8,289 nucleotides of DNA. It comes from CAVSUR01 sp052143655 (GTDB lineage: Bacteria > Actinomycetota > Actinomycetes > Streptosporangiales > Streptosporangiaceae). The position numbers were made by a program, and so were the translations under genes. The stretch's first letter is position 1; every line of letters begins with the position of its first letter. The notes beneath the pieces were generated by a model. That model ran no database searches. It worked only from the letters and a program-made list of their open reading frames with translations, and was not told where the DNA came from. Positions 1-5,337 of this stretch are shown here, in pieces. The stretch is taken from assembly GCA_052143655.1 (NCBI GenBank), contig JBKQSL010000532.1:1-8289 (forward strand). The letters are read 5' to 3'.

Positions 1-96
1 GTCGACGAGAGCGACCTGTACGAGGCGGTCGAGGGCATCATCAGCGCCACCGATTTCATCGAGAAGACCGCAGGCGCGCAGCTGCTGTTCATCTGA
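1..96 (+). CDS. 3' end of an unrecognised protein-coding gene (partial)
   Basis: The window opens inside an open frame that ends at TGA 94-96 and supplies the last 31 residues of a protein. The visible tail is amphipathic (an acidic LYEAVEGII stretch, then a short hydrophobic AQLLFI end) with G/C-rich third positions typical of a real gene here. I do not recognise the family. It lies on the same strand as the methyltransferase, 45 nt upstream of its start, so the two could be co-transcribed. No function is claimed. Confidence 0.6.
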   Translation, partial: VDESDLYEAVEGIISATDFIEKTAGAQLLFI

Positions 97-141
97 GCTG
101 ACGCGACTCACCGGAGCCGCCGCGAACGTGAGGGAGCACGG

Positions 142-738
142 ATGGACAGCTCTGCCTGGGATGCCCGCTACGCGGGGCGGGACCTGGTCTGGGGAGCCGA
201 GCCGAACCAGTTCGTGGCGGCCGAGTTCGCCGGCCTGCCGCCCGGCCGGGTGCTGGACATCGGCGCTGGCGAGGGCCGTAACGCGATCTGGCTGGCAGGA
301 CTGGGCTGGCGGGTCACCGCTGTGGACTTCTCGGCCGTCGGCGTCGAGCGGGGCCGGGCCCTGGCCGCGCAGCGCGGCGCCGACGTGGACTGGGTGGTCG
401 CCGATGTCCGCGAGTACCAGCCACCGCCTGGTGCCTTCGACGCCGTCCTCGTCGCGTACCTGCACCTGGTCGCGCCCGAGCGCGCCACGGTGCTGGCCCG
501 GGCGGCCGCGGCCCTGGCCCCCGGCGGGCGGCTGTTCGTCGTCGGGCACGACGTGGCGAACTTGTCGGGCGGGCACGGCGGCCCGCAGGATCCCGCGGTC
601 CTGTACACGCCGGAGGCGGTCACCGCCGAACTGGACGGCCTGACGATCCGCCGGGCCGAGCGGGTCACCCGGCAGGTCCCGGCCGACGGCGGCACCGCGG
701 CCGCGATCGACACGCTGGTCAGCGCAGTACGAGACTGA
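142..738 (+). CDS. Class I SAM-dependent methyltransferase (small-molecule type)
   Basis: A 198-residue protein with the Rossmann-like methyltransferase fold. Motif I is VLDIGAGEGRNA at residues 37-48 (SAM-binding glycine loop). The acidic end of strand 2 is in VDFS (Asp62, expected to bind the ribose hydroxyls). Asp88 in VADVR fits the adenine-binding position, FDAVLVAYLHL (about 99-109) fits motif IV, and LAPGGRLFVVGHD (about 125-137) the post-motif strand. The N-terminal WDARY...VWGAEPN pattern resembles the TehB/thiopurine-type group of small soluble methyltransferases common in actinomycetes; the acceptor cannot be inferred. The ATG at 142 has AGGGAG at 131-136 five bases upstream, which fixes the start. 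An overlapping frame starting at 128 is a shadow. The gene converges on the minus-strand sulfur cluster and has no visible link to it. Confidence 0.88.
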   Translation: MDSSAWDARYAGRDLVWGAEPNQFVAAEFAGLPPGRVLDIGAGEGRNAIWLAGLGWRVTAVDFSAVGVERGRALAAQRGADVDWVVADVREYQPPPGAFDAVLVAYLHLVAPERATVLARAAAALAPGGRLFVVGHDVANLSGGHGGPQDPAVLYTPEAVTAELDGLTIRRAERVTRQVPADGGTAAAIDTLVSAVRD

Positions 739-748
739 TCACGCGGGC

Positions 749-788
749 GGCCCGGGTCCTCCGGATCACCCCGGACCGCGCCCGGGCC
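749..788. terminator. GC-rich hairpin between convergent genes, probable bidirectional terminator
   Basis: GGCCCGGG at 749-756 and CCCGGGCC at 781-788 are perfect inverted repeats. Inside them TCC (757-759) can pair with GGA (773-775), leaving an off-centre bulge; GGTCC/GGACC is an alternative inner pairing. It lies in the 115-nt gap between the methyltransferase stop and the aminotransferase stop, where both transcripts must end. There is no T-run on either side, which is common for actinobacterial terminators but weakens the call. Confidence 0.5.
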
Positions 789-853
789 AGGCGCGGTGAG
801 CCGCGCGCTGGTCATGCCCGGGGCGCCAGGCGGCAGGCGCGGCGGGCGGCGGG

Positions 854-2434
854 TCAGGCCGCGGCCGGGCAGCCCGTCGCCGGGGCAGCCGGGGAGCCCG
901 CCAGGCAGGCGGCGGGCAGCGTGAACCAGCGCAGCGCCTCGAAGTCATCCGGCAGGCCGGTCGGCCCGTCGGCCACCTCAGCGGGCTGGATGGCCAGCAG
1001 CTGCCGGGCCTGGTCCAGGCAGCCGCGCAGTACCTCCTCGCCTTCCCGGGCCCGGCGGGGCGGGCATCGCAGCGCGCCGTCCGGCCCGTAGCGCAGGTCG
1101 GCCAGCCGCAGCGGCGGCAGGGGCGGCCCGGCGCGGTGCTGCCACAGGCCGGTGGCCGGGTCGAACCGGTACTCCGGCAGCAGCCGGCAGCCCTGCGCGG
1201 CCAGCAGGGCGACCGCGTCGATGAGGTAATCCGCGACAGTGTCGGAGATGAAGTAGTTGAAGTTGATCCGGGTCCAGCCGGGCTTGATGCCCTCGCAGCC
1301 GTGCCCGATCTCGTCCCGGAAGGCATGCGAGCGGGCCGCGTCGATCGCCAGCAGCCGGTGGCCGTACGGGCCCGCGCACGAGCAGCCGCCGCGCGCCTGG
1401 ATCCCGAACAGGTCGTTGAGCACCGCCACGACGTAGTTGTGGTGCAGGTAGCGGCCGTCATGCCGGATCCGCACCGAGACGATGGACAGCCGCCGGGCGT
1501 GCGGATTGCCCAGCACCTCGATGTTCGGACTCGCCGACCAGCGGCGCAGCGCGCGCTTCCACAGCCGCTCCTCGGCAGCCTGGATCGCGTCGGTGCCCAC
1601 CGCCTGCTTGAGGGCGAAGACCAGGCCGGCCCGGATGGACTCCACGATCGCCGGGGTGCCCCCCTCCTCCCGGGCGACCGGGTCCGCCAGGTAGCGGTGG
1701 CCCACCGGGTCGACGAACGCGACGGTGCCGCCGCCGGGCACGGTGGGCACCCGGTTGCGCACCAGGTCCCGGCGGACGACCAGCACGCCGGGTGTCTGCG
1801 GGCCGCCGATGAACTTGTGCGGGGACAGGAAGATGGCGTCCTTGTGGTCACCTGCCCCCGGCGCCCACTCGGCCGCCCGGATCGGCACGTAGGGGCCGGC
1901 CGCGGCGTAGTCCCAGAACGACAGGGCGCCGCGGGAGTGCAGCAGCGCGGCGATCGTGTCAGTGTCGGACAGGATGCCGGTGACGTTGGACGCCGCCGAG
2001 AAGCTGCCGATCAGCAGCGGCCGGGCGGCGTACCGGTCCAGCCGCGCGGCCAGTTCGGCGGTGTCGATGTGCCCGTCGGCGTCCGCGCCGATCGTGACCA
2101 CGTCGGCGATCGACTCCCGCCACGGCAGCTCGTTGGAGTGATGCTCGTAAGGGCCCACGAACACCACCGGACGCTGCGCTGGCGGGATCTGCTCCAGCAG
2201 CCGGTACCGGCGGGCGGGCCCGTCGGGCAGCCGCAGCTCCAGCACCTGCTCGCGGATGACGTCCTCGATGAAGTCGAGGGCCCGGCCGGATGCGGTGTAG
2301 TCGGCGTAGGTGATCCGGCGCGGTCCGAACGGGCCGTCCAGCACCTCGCCGTCGCCGATGATCCCCGCCCGGATCCGCTCCATCAGCGCCGCAGTGCTGG
2401 TCGTGGCAGGCCTGGTCATAGTGGTACTGGTCAT
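854..2434 (-). CDS. Class V aminotransferase-fold protein, cysteine-desulfurase-like, with an apparent internal deletion
   Basis: A 526-residue PLP-fold type I protein. Seen: YADYTASGR (residues 43-51), VGPYEHHSNELPWRE (93-107; His expected to stack on PLP), FWDYAAAGPY (173-182; Asp175 pairs with the pyridine nitrogen), SPHKFIGG (204-211; Lys207 the Schiff-base lysine), REEGGTP (255-261), and RGGCSCAGPYGH (348-359), whose Cys353 occupies the position of the SufS/Csd catalytic cysteine. Expected role: mobilising sulfur from cysteine or a related thiol as persulfide. Odd: after FIEDVIREQVL (55-65) the sequence passes directly to a segment that in this family follows a long stretch containing NTH(S/T)E and the GSGATGA phosphate-binding loop. 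Both are absent, implying loss of roughly 50-60 residues in frame. The enzyme is therefore likely impaired unless the gap is an assembly error. It follows the OsmC gene by 22 nt and probably shares its promoter. An in-frame ATG at 2419 is an alternative start; neither start has a strong RBS. Confidence 0.85.
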   Translation of the reverse strand: MTSTTMTRPATTSTAALMERIRAGIIGDGEVLDGPFGPRRITYADYTASGRALDFIEDVIREQVLELRLPDGPARRYRLLEQIPPAQRPVVFVGPYEHHSNELPWRESIADVVTIGADADGHIDTAELAARLDRYAARPLLIGSFSAASNVTGILSDTDTIAALLHSRGALSFWDYAAAGPYVPIRAAEWAPGAGDHKDAIFLSPHKFIGGPQTPGVLVVRRDLVRNRVPTVPGGGTVAFVDPVGHRYLADPVAREEGGTPAIVESIRAGLVFALKQAVGTDAIQAAEERLWKRALRRWSASPNIEVLGNPHARRLSIVSVRIRHDGRYLHHNYVVAVLNDLFGIQARGGCSCAGPYGHRLLAIDAARSHAFRDEIGHGCEGIKPGWTRINFNYFISDTVADYLIDAVALLAAQGCRLLPEYRFDPATGLWQHRAGPPLPPLRLADLRYGPDGALRCPPRRAREGEEVLRGCLDQARQLLAIQPAEVADGPTGLPDDFEALRWFTLPAACLAGSPAAPATGCPAAA

Positions 2435-2456
2435 GCCGATCGCGGCGAGCTGGCGG

Positions 2457-2894
2457 TCAGCGCAGCTCGATGGCCACCGGCGGCGGGGCGGCCAGGCTGT
2501 TGTGCACGGTGCAGTGCGACACCACCGCCTGCAGAGCCGGCCACCGCTGCTGCGGCACTTCCGGCGGGACCTGCACGGTCAGCCGGATCGCGCTGACCCG
2601 GGCCGGCCGGTCGGTGGCCATGTCGAACTCGGCCGACACCGCCAGCCCGTCCCGGCTGTAGCCGTGCCGGGTCAGGTACCGGCCCGCGTAGAACGCCACG
2701 CACGTCGCCAACGAGGTGACGAACAGCTCGGTCGGGGTGGGTGCCTTGTCGTCGCCCCCCGCGTCGGCCGGCTGATCCACGAGCACCACATGGCCGCGGA
2801 TCGCGGTCTGGTAGGACTCCCCGGCCACGAACCGCACGTCCATCCGCTCGGCAGTACCGGTCGCCGCCGCTGCGGTGGCTGTTGTCTGTGTCAT
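2457..2894 (-). CDS. OsmC/Ohr-family protein (thiol-dependent peroxide or persulfide handling)
   Basis: A 145-residue protein matching the usual OsmC length. It has the family signature APTPTELFVTSLATC (residues 51-65), with Cys65 on the central helix, and the second cysteine Cys128 in VVSHCTV; these are the peroxidatic and resolving pair of the family. No signal peptide is visible, so it is cytoplasmic. OsmC-family proteins reduce organic hydroperoxides, and members inside CstR/rhodanese clusters are thought to act on reactive sulfur species, which the neighbours favour here. The start at 2894 has AAGGAG just upstream, although only 2 nt separate it from the ATG. The gene heads a unit with the aminotransferase, 51 nt downstream of a CsoR-type operator. 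The N-terminal 17 residues are Ala/Thr-rich and probably disordered. Confidence 0.88.
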   Translation of the reverse strand: MTQTTATAAAATGTAERMDVRFVAGESYQTAIRGHVVLVDQPADAGGDDKAPTPTELFVTSLATCVAFYAGRYLTRHGYSRDGLAVSAEFDMATDRPARVSAIRLTVQVPPEVPQQRWPALQAVVSHCTVHNSLAAPPPVAIELR

Positions 2895-2941
2895 GGCTCC
2901 TTCACATCCATTCCTCGGGCGGCTTCCGCCGTCCGTCTGAG

Positions 2942-2960
2942 TTAATACCCGCTGGGGTAC
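2942..2960 (-). promoter_or_regulatory. CsoR/CstR-type operator overlapping the -10 box of the OsmC unit
   Basis: On the minus strand the site reads GTACCCCAGCGGGTAT with -10 TATTAA continuing from the right half-site (2947 to 2942). The plus-strand form is ATACCC-GCTG-GGGTAC. It matches two other sites in the window at 12 or more positions, with the same arm spacing and the same overlap with a -10 box. The -35 region is weak. A second GGTACC motif within the palindrome CAGGTACCTG lies at 2968-2977. Confidence 0.68.
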
Positions 2961-3034
2961 CGGCGAGCAGGTACCTGAGTCATCGGGAGCAGGGCCGTTC
3001 GTCCCGCTGCCACGGCTCGCGCCGCTAGTTCCCG

Positions 3035-3052
3035 GGCCTGGCCGGCCAGGCC
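3035..3052 (-). terminator. Perfect 18-bp palindrome downstream of the DUF302 gene, probable terminator
   Basis: GGCCTGGCCGGCCAGGCC is an exact palindrome starting 12 nt past the DUF302 stop codon, in the 170-nt gap before the OsmC gene. It can form a strong GC hairpin in the transcript of the repressor-DUF302 unit. No U-tract follows, so the terminator role is inferred from its position and symmetry. The rest of this gap holds only the operator/promoter at 2942-2960. Confidence 0.5.
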
Positions 3053-3064
3053 GACGTCACCTGG

Positions 3065-3469
3065 CTAGCCCTGCCGGGCCGGGGTGCGCAGCGCGTCCAG
3101 CGCGGCCCGCAGCCGTGCCGCGGCCTCGTCGGCGACCGGCTGCAGCGCGGGCTGCCCGGTCACGGCGATCATCGTCTGCGGGTCGAGTGCCTCGACGATG
3201 GTCTGGTCGCCGTCGGTCCTGACCACGACGTTGCAGGGCAGCAACAGGCCGATCCGCCGGTCAGAAGACAGGGCGCGGTGCGACAGCGGCGGATTGCAGG
3301 CGCCCAAGATCAGGTAGGGCTCCATTTCCTCGCCGAGCTTCTCGCGCAGCGTGGCCTGCACGTCGATCTCGGTCAGCACGCCGAAGCCCTGTGCCCGCAG
3401 TGCCTCCCGGACGTGCGCCACGGTCTCGTCGAACGGCTCGTCGGTGCGGATCGTGATGCCGTAATTCAT
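3065..3469 (-). CDS. DUF302 family protein
   Basis: A 134-residue protein with the DUF302 pattern over most of its length: FDETVAHVREALRAQGFGVL near the N-terminus, EMEPYLILGACNPPL in the middle, and IGLLLPCNVVVR followed by the VEALDP segment. One Cys occurs in each of the last two conserved blocks. DUF302 proteins have no settled biochemical role but recur in clusters with CsoR-type repressors, rhodaneses and OsmC proteins. Here the gene follows the repressor by 17 nt and is surely co-transcribed, which suggests a job in reactive-sulfur or metal-thiol stress. The ATG at 3469 is chosen because AGGAAGG lies 9 nt upstream and homology begins at once; the frame is open further upstream but there it overlaps the repressor gene. 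No signal peptide or membrane segment is seen. Confidence 0.85.
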   Translation of the reverse strand: MNYGITIRTDEPFDETVAHVREALRAQGFGVLTEIDVQATLREKLGEEMEPYLILGACNPPLSHRALSSDRRIGLLLPCNVVVRTDGDQTIVEALDPQTMIAVTGQPALQPVADEAAARLRAALDALRTPARQG

Positions 3470-3486
3470 CTGCTTGGTCCTTCCTG

Positions 3487-3741
3487 TCAGGCCAGGGATA
3501 GGAACGTCTTCTCCAGCCGTTCGGCTGTCGCCTGCTCGCCGTTCGCGGCGCACTGGCGCATCCCGCTGGCGACGATCGTGAATCCGGCCCGATCCAGCGC
3601 CCGCGATACCGCCGCCAGCTGGGTGATCACGTCGGTGCACTCGCGGCCGGACTCGATCATGGCGATCACTCCGGTCAGCTGGCCCCTGGCCCGGCGCAGC
3701 CGGGTCAGCACCCGCGCCGTCGTCTGGTCGTCGATCTGCAT
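3487..3741 (-). CDS. CsoR/FrmR-family repressor, CstR-like (Cys-only) subtype
   Basis: An all-helical DUF156/CsoR-family repressor of 84 residues from the chosen start. RLRRARGQLTGVIAMIE (about 14-30) is the family's first helix. Cys35 in ECTDVITQL and Cys64 in MRQCAAN are 29 residues apart, exactly as Cys31/Cys60 in S. aureus CstR and Cys36/Cys65 in M. tuberculosis CsoR. The position four before the second Cys, where CsoR has the copper ligand His, is Gly60 here. Copper sensing is therefore unlikely, and per- or polysulfide sensing by disulfide/trisulfide formation is the better inference. Start: ATG 3741 has GGGAG about 9 nt upstream. The longer in-frame ATG at 3816 lies inside the -10 box and cannot be in the mRNA from that promoter. 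The gene is probably autoregulated through the operator at 3818-3833 and also controls the other two sites. Confidence 0.87.
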   Translation of the reverse strand: MQIDDQTTARVLTRLRRARGQLTGVIAMIESGRECTDVITQLAAVSRALDRAGFTIVASGMRQCAANGEQATAERLEKTFLSLA

Positions 3742-3755
3742 GCGGCCGTCTCCCT

Positions 3756-3800
3756 TTGTCTCGCGCTCGCTTGTCTCGCGCTCGCTTGTCTCGCGCTCGG
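3756..3800. repeat. Three tandem 15-bp repeats in the repressor leader
   Basis: TTGTCTCGCGCTCGC is repeated at 3756-3770, 3771-3785 and 3786-3800; the third copy differs only in its last base. The array sits between the predicted transcription start of the repressor gene and its ATG. The unit length is a multiple of three, and the minus-strand frame in phase with the repressor stays open across it (an ERETS-type repeat), so a start upstream would give a repetitive N-terminal extension. It is probably a slippage-prone 5' leader. A role is not evident. Confidence 0.8.
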
Positions 3801-3814
3801 CGGCTTCAGGTCTC

Positions 3815-3844
3815 ATAATACCCTAGGGGGTATAGGTGTGTCAT
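3815..3844 (-). promoter_or_regulatory. Autoregulated promoter of the repressor-DUF302 unit with CsoR/CstR-type operator
   Basis: On the minus strand, -35 ATGACA (3844-3839) is followed after 18 nt by -10 TATTAT (3820-3815). The spacer contains the operator ATACCCCCTAGGGTAT (3833-3818), an inverted repeat with 6-bp arms ATACCC/GGGTAT and a 4-nt centre. The right arm overlaps the -10 box, so bound repressor would block RNA polymerase. The -35 overlaps the stop codon of the upstream exporter gene, showing tight packing. Confidence 0.72.
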
Positions 3845-4658
3845 ATCAGGCTCGGCACGCTGCGGGTCAGCGTGTACCCGGCGATGATCATGATGAGCAC
3901 GGCGAACGCCGTGGTCAGCCGCTGCGGGCTGACCCGGCCGGCCACCCGGCCGTCGGCCAGCGCGCCGGCCATCGCGGCGGCGGTGAAGGCAGTGACCATG
4001 CCCCAGTCGAGCGTCAGGCTGCCGTGCCCGGCCCGGACCGCGAGCGCGACCGCGCTGTTGACCGCGATCACCACCAGCGAGGTCCCGGCGGCCGTCGGCA
4101 TGTCGAAGCCGAGTACCAGCACCAGCGCGGGCACCACCACGAAGCCGCCACCGACCCCGAAGAAACCGGTGATCAGGCCGACGCCGGTGGCAGCGGCGGC
4201 CACCAGCGCGATGTGCCGCGCGCCGCCGGGCGGGGCGGACCGCCCGGCGGCCCCCGGCCGGCGGCGGCGCAGGAGCATCACGGCCGCGACCACGAGCATC
4301 AGCGCGCCGAAGCCCGCGAGCAGCACGTCCGGCCACTGCGAACCGGGTCTCCAGCAGGCGCAGCAGCGAGGTGTGGCGGAACCGCGGTGCTGGCGAGCGA
4401 CCCGGCGTAGGAGCCGGCGATGCCCAGCAAGCCGAAGATCGCGCCCGCCCGCAGCCGGACCCGCCCGGCCCGCGCGTGCGCGATTGCACCGGTCACCGCG
4501 GCGATCCCGACCACCAGCAGTGAGGCGCTGGTCGCCTGATGCGGGCTCTGGCCCAGCAGGTAGACCAGGGCCGGGACGGTGAGGATGGAGCCGCCGCCGC
4601 CGAGGGCGCCCAGGCTGAGCCCGATGAGCAGGCCGGCGGCGACCGCGACGGCGATCAT
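3841..4658 (-). pseudogene. TauE/SafE-family sulfur-compound exporter, interrupted by a 44-nt insertion
   Basis: Two frames together encode one TauE/SafE membrane protein. The N-terminal part (from 4658) has GALGGGGSILTVPALVYLLG at residues 17-36, several hydrophobic segments, and runs to about 4375. The C-terminal part (about 4330 to 3841) carries the second copy of the signature, GVGGGFVVVPALVLVLG, and more membrane segments. This is the two-repeat layout of the family, which exports sulfite, sulfonates or other sulfur anions. Between them, 4331-4374 is extra sequence that shifts the frame. Removing it leaves 774 nt, exactly 257 codons plus stop, a usual family length, and a smooth junction reading AVPP-DVLLAGFGALM. 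As written, the product stops being TauE-like after about 95 residues. The gene begins 4 nt after the rhodanese stop, so the two form an operon, and its final bases overlap the repressor promoter. Sulfite or thiosulfate efflux is inferred from the context. Confidence 0.82.
4331..4374 (-). other. 44-nt insertion with its own coding frame, phosphoesterase-like
   Basis: This segment interrupts the exporter gene. In the third minus-strand frame it has nearly all G/C third positions and reads HTSLLRLLETRF, which resembles the conserved C-terminal motif of bacterial phospholipase C/phosphoesterase proteins (DHTSxLRxxExRF). The exporter's own frames lose G/C third-position bias exactly here. GCCGG is available at one edge as possible microhomology with the exporter sequence. 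The origin is pattern-based inference. Confidence 0.5.
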
Positions 4659-4662
4659 CGGC

Positions 4663-5025
4663 TCACAGCACCCGGCCGGGTCGGCCCCCCGAGGCGACGA
4701 CCGGCAGGCCGGCCCGCGCCCAGGCATGCATCCCGCCGCGCAGGTTGACCACCTCGCGGCCGTTGCGGGCCAGCATGGCCGCCGCACCCGCCGACCGGTG
4801 CCCGGACCGGCAGACGGTGATCACCGTGCGGTGCGCCGGCAGGTCCTTCATCCGGGCCGGGAGCCGGCTGAGCGGGATGTGCCGGGCGCCGGGCGCGTGC
4901 CCGGCCCGCCACTCCGTGTCCTCCCGGACGTCCAGCAGGATCGCGCCCTGGTTCTGCAGCTGCCGGGCCTCTTCCGGGCTGGCCTTCGGCCGGGACGGGA
5001 ACAGTCGGCTCAGCCAGCCGCTCAT
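4663..5025 (-). CDS. Rhodanese-domain protein (single-domain sulfurtransferase)
   Basis: A 120-residue single rhodanese domain. LLDVREDTEW (residues 30-39) and AGHAPGARHIPLSRL (41-55) are the N-terminal CH2A-like blocks. VCRSGHRSAGAA (71-82) is the active-site loop, with catalytic Cys72 and its CRSGHR cradle, and VVNLRGGMHAW (92-102) is the C-terminal signature. It would transfer sulfane sulfur to a thiol or other acceptor, in the cytoplasm or loosely at the membrane. The first 12 residues (WLSRLFP) are mildly hydrophobic but too short for a membrane span. ATG 5025 is preferred because it overlaps by ATGA the stop of a small upstream frame. An in-frame GTG at 5055 has no RBS and lies inside a tandem repeat. 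The gene heads the operon with the exporter, behind a CsoR-type operator. Expected job: processing persulfides before efflux. Confidence 0.87.
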   Translation of the reverse strand: MSGWLSRLFPSRPKASPEEARQLQNQGAILLDVREDTEWRAGHAPGARHIPLSRLPARMKDLPAHRTVITVCRSGHRSAGAAAMLARNGREVVNLRGGMHAWARAGLPVVASGGRPGRVL

Positions 5026-5084
5026 GCCCTGCTCGCCCACGCCGCGCTCGCCCACGCCGCGCTCACTGGGGGCTGGTACCGCAC
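5022..5084 (-). CDS. Candidate 20-residue leader ORF coupled to the rhodanese gene
   Basis: A GTG at 5084 follows AAGGAGG (5096-5090) with 5-nt spacing, the best Shine-Dalgarno in this leader. The frame runs 20 codons and stops at a TGA that overlaps the rhodanese ATG as ATGA, the classical coupling arrangement. The peptide begins MRYQPP and contains AWAS twice because it crosses the 15-bp repeat; it has no Cys. Against it: the proposed -10 TATAAG (5099-5094) would place the transcription start near 5087, leaving the RBS out of the mRNA unless another promoter is used or the ORF is read leaderless. The peptide itself resembles nothing I recognise. Confidence 0.33.
   Translation of the reverse strand: MRYQPPVSAAWASAAWASRA
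5031..5060. repeat. Two tandem 15-bp repeats in the rhodanese leader
   Basis: GCTCGCCCACGCCGC occurs exactly twice, at 5031-5045 and 5046-5060, followed by a partial third copy (GCTC). The array begins 5 nt upstream of the rhodanese ATG. The period equals that of the repeat before the repressor gene, though the sequences differ apart from a shared GCTCG core. Confidence 0.8.
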
Positions 5085-5093
5085 GCCCGCCTC

Positions 5094-5112
5094 CTTATAC
5101 CCACCGGGGTAT
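5094..5112 (-). promoter_or_regulatory. CsoR/CstR-type operator and -10 box of the rhodanese-exporter operon
   Basis: The minus-strand site ATACCCCGGTGGGTAT (5112-5097) runs into -10 TATAAG (5099-5094). Arms ATACCC/GGGTAT and the 4-nt centre match the repressor's own site. The -35 is poor. The site lies 69-87 nt before the rhodanese ATG in the divergent intergenic region, which also holds the plus-strand promoter at 5208-5247; between them I see nothing else definable. Confidence 0.7.
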
Positions 5113-5207
5113 CTGCAGGCCACAGTATCAGGTCGGCGAGCCGTTCGCCAAATGCCCCGGCGGGTATCGCTCGGCGATCATCGTGTCGGCTCGCCCCGGG
5201 GCAGTCA

Positions 5208-5247
5208 TTGACCAAGTATTTAAAATCTGATATATCCGACATCGGAT
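5208..5247 (+). promoter_or_regulatory. AT-rich promoter island with palindromic operator for the catabolic operon
   Basis: TTGACC (5208-5213) and TATATC (5231-5236) are spaced 17 nt apart, a good sigma-70-type promoter. The segment 5214-5235 is almost pure A/T in a very GC-rich sequence; TAAAAT at 5221-5226 is an alternative -10. ATCCGA-CA-TCGGAT (5234-5247) is a perfect 6-bp-arm inverted repeat overlapping the expected start site, and GATATATC (5229-5236) is a further palindrome. This is a plausible binding site for a local regulator, perhaps of the GntR type. The leader to the permease ATG would be about 95 nt. Confidence 0.5.
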
Positions 5248-5337
5248 CGCTCGACTCCCCAGGGCGCCGTGGCCCCGGGGACATCACAGGCGGCGCGGGC
5301 ATCTCGGTGCCGCCGGTCACCGCAGCCTGGAGGGACC

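Noticed and set aside
1136..2596. A 486-codon plus-strand open frame opposite the aminotransferase
   Set aside because: Composition is typical of a shadow frame; the minus-strand frame carries the PLP-enzyme motifs and correct codon bias.
2892..2912. Six-codon frame (MDVKEP) whose stop overlaps the OsmC ATG as ATGA
   Set aside because: Too short, with no room for an RBS ahead of its ATG; it parallels the rhodanese leader but is most likely chance.
3742..3816. Longer start for the repressor at ATG 3816
   Set aside because: That ATG lies inside the -10 box TATTAT; ATG 3741 has a good RBS and gives a usual family length.
3806..4489. A 227-codon minus-strand frame spanning the exporter insertion
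   Set aside because: Apart from the 44-nt insert it reads as an out-of-frame translation of the exporter with Arg/Ala-rich filler; it is not an independent gene.
5026..5055. GTG start at 5055 for the rhodanese
   Set aside because: No RBS, inside a tandem repeat, and the added residues are low-complexity; ATG 5025 fits better.
3756..5060. The short repeats considered as a CRISPR array or mobile-element ends
   Set aside because: Units are contiguous without spacers, only two or three copies, and no transposase or terminal inverted repeats are present.
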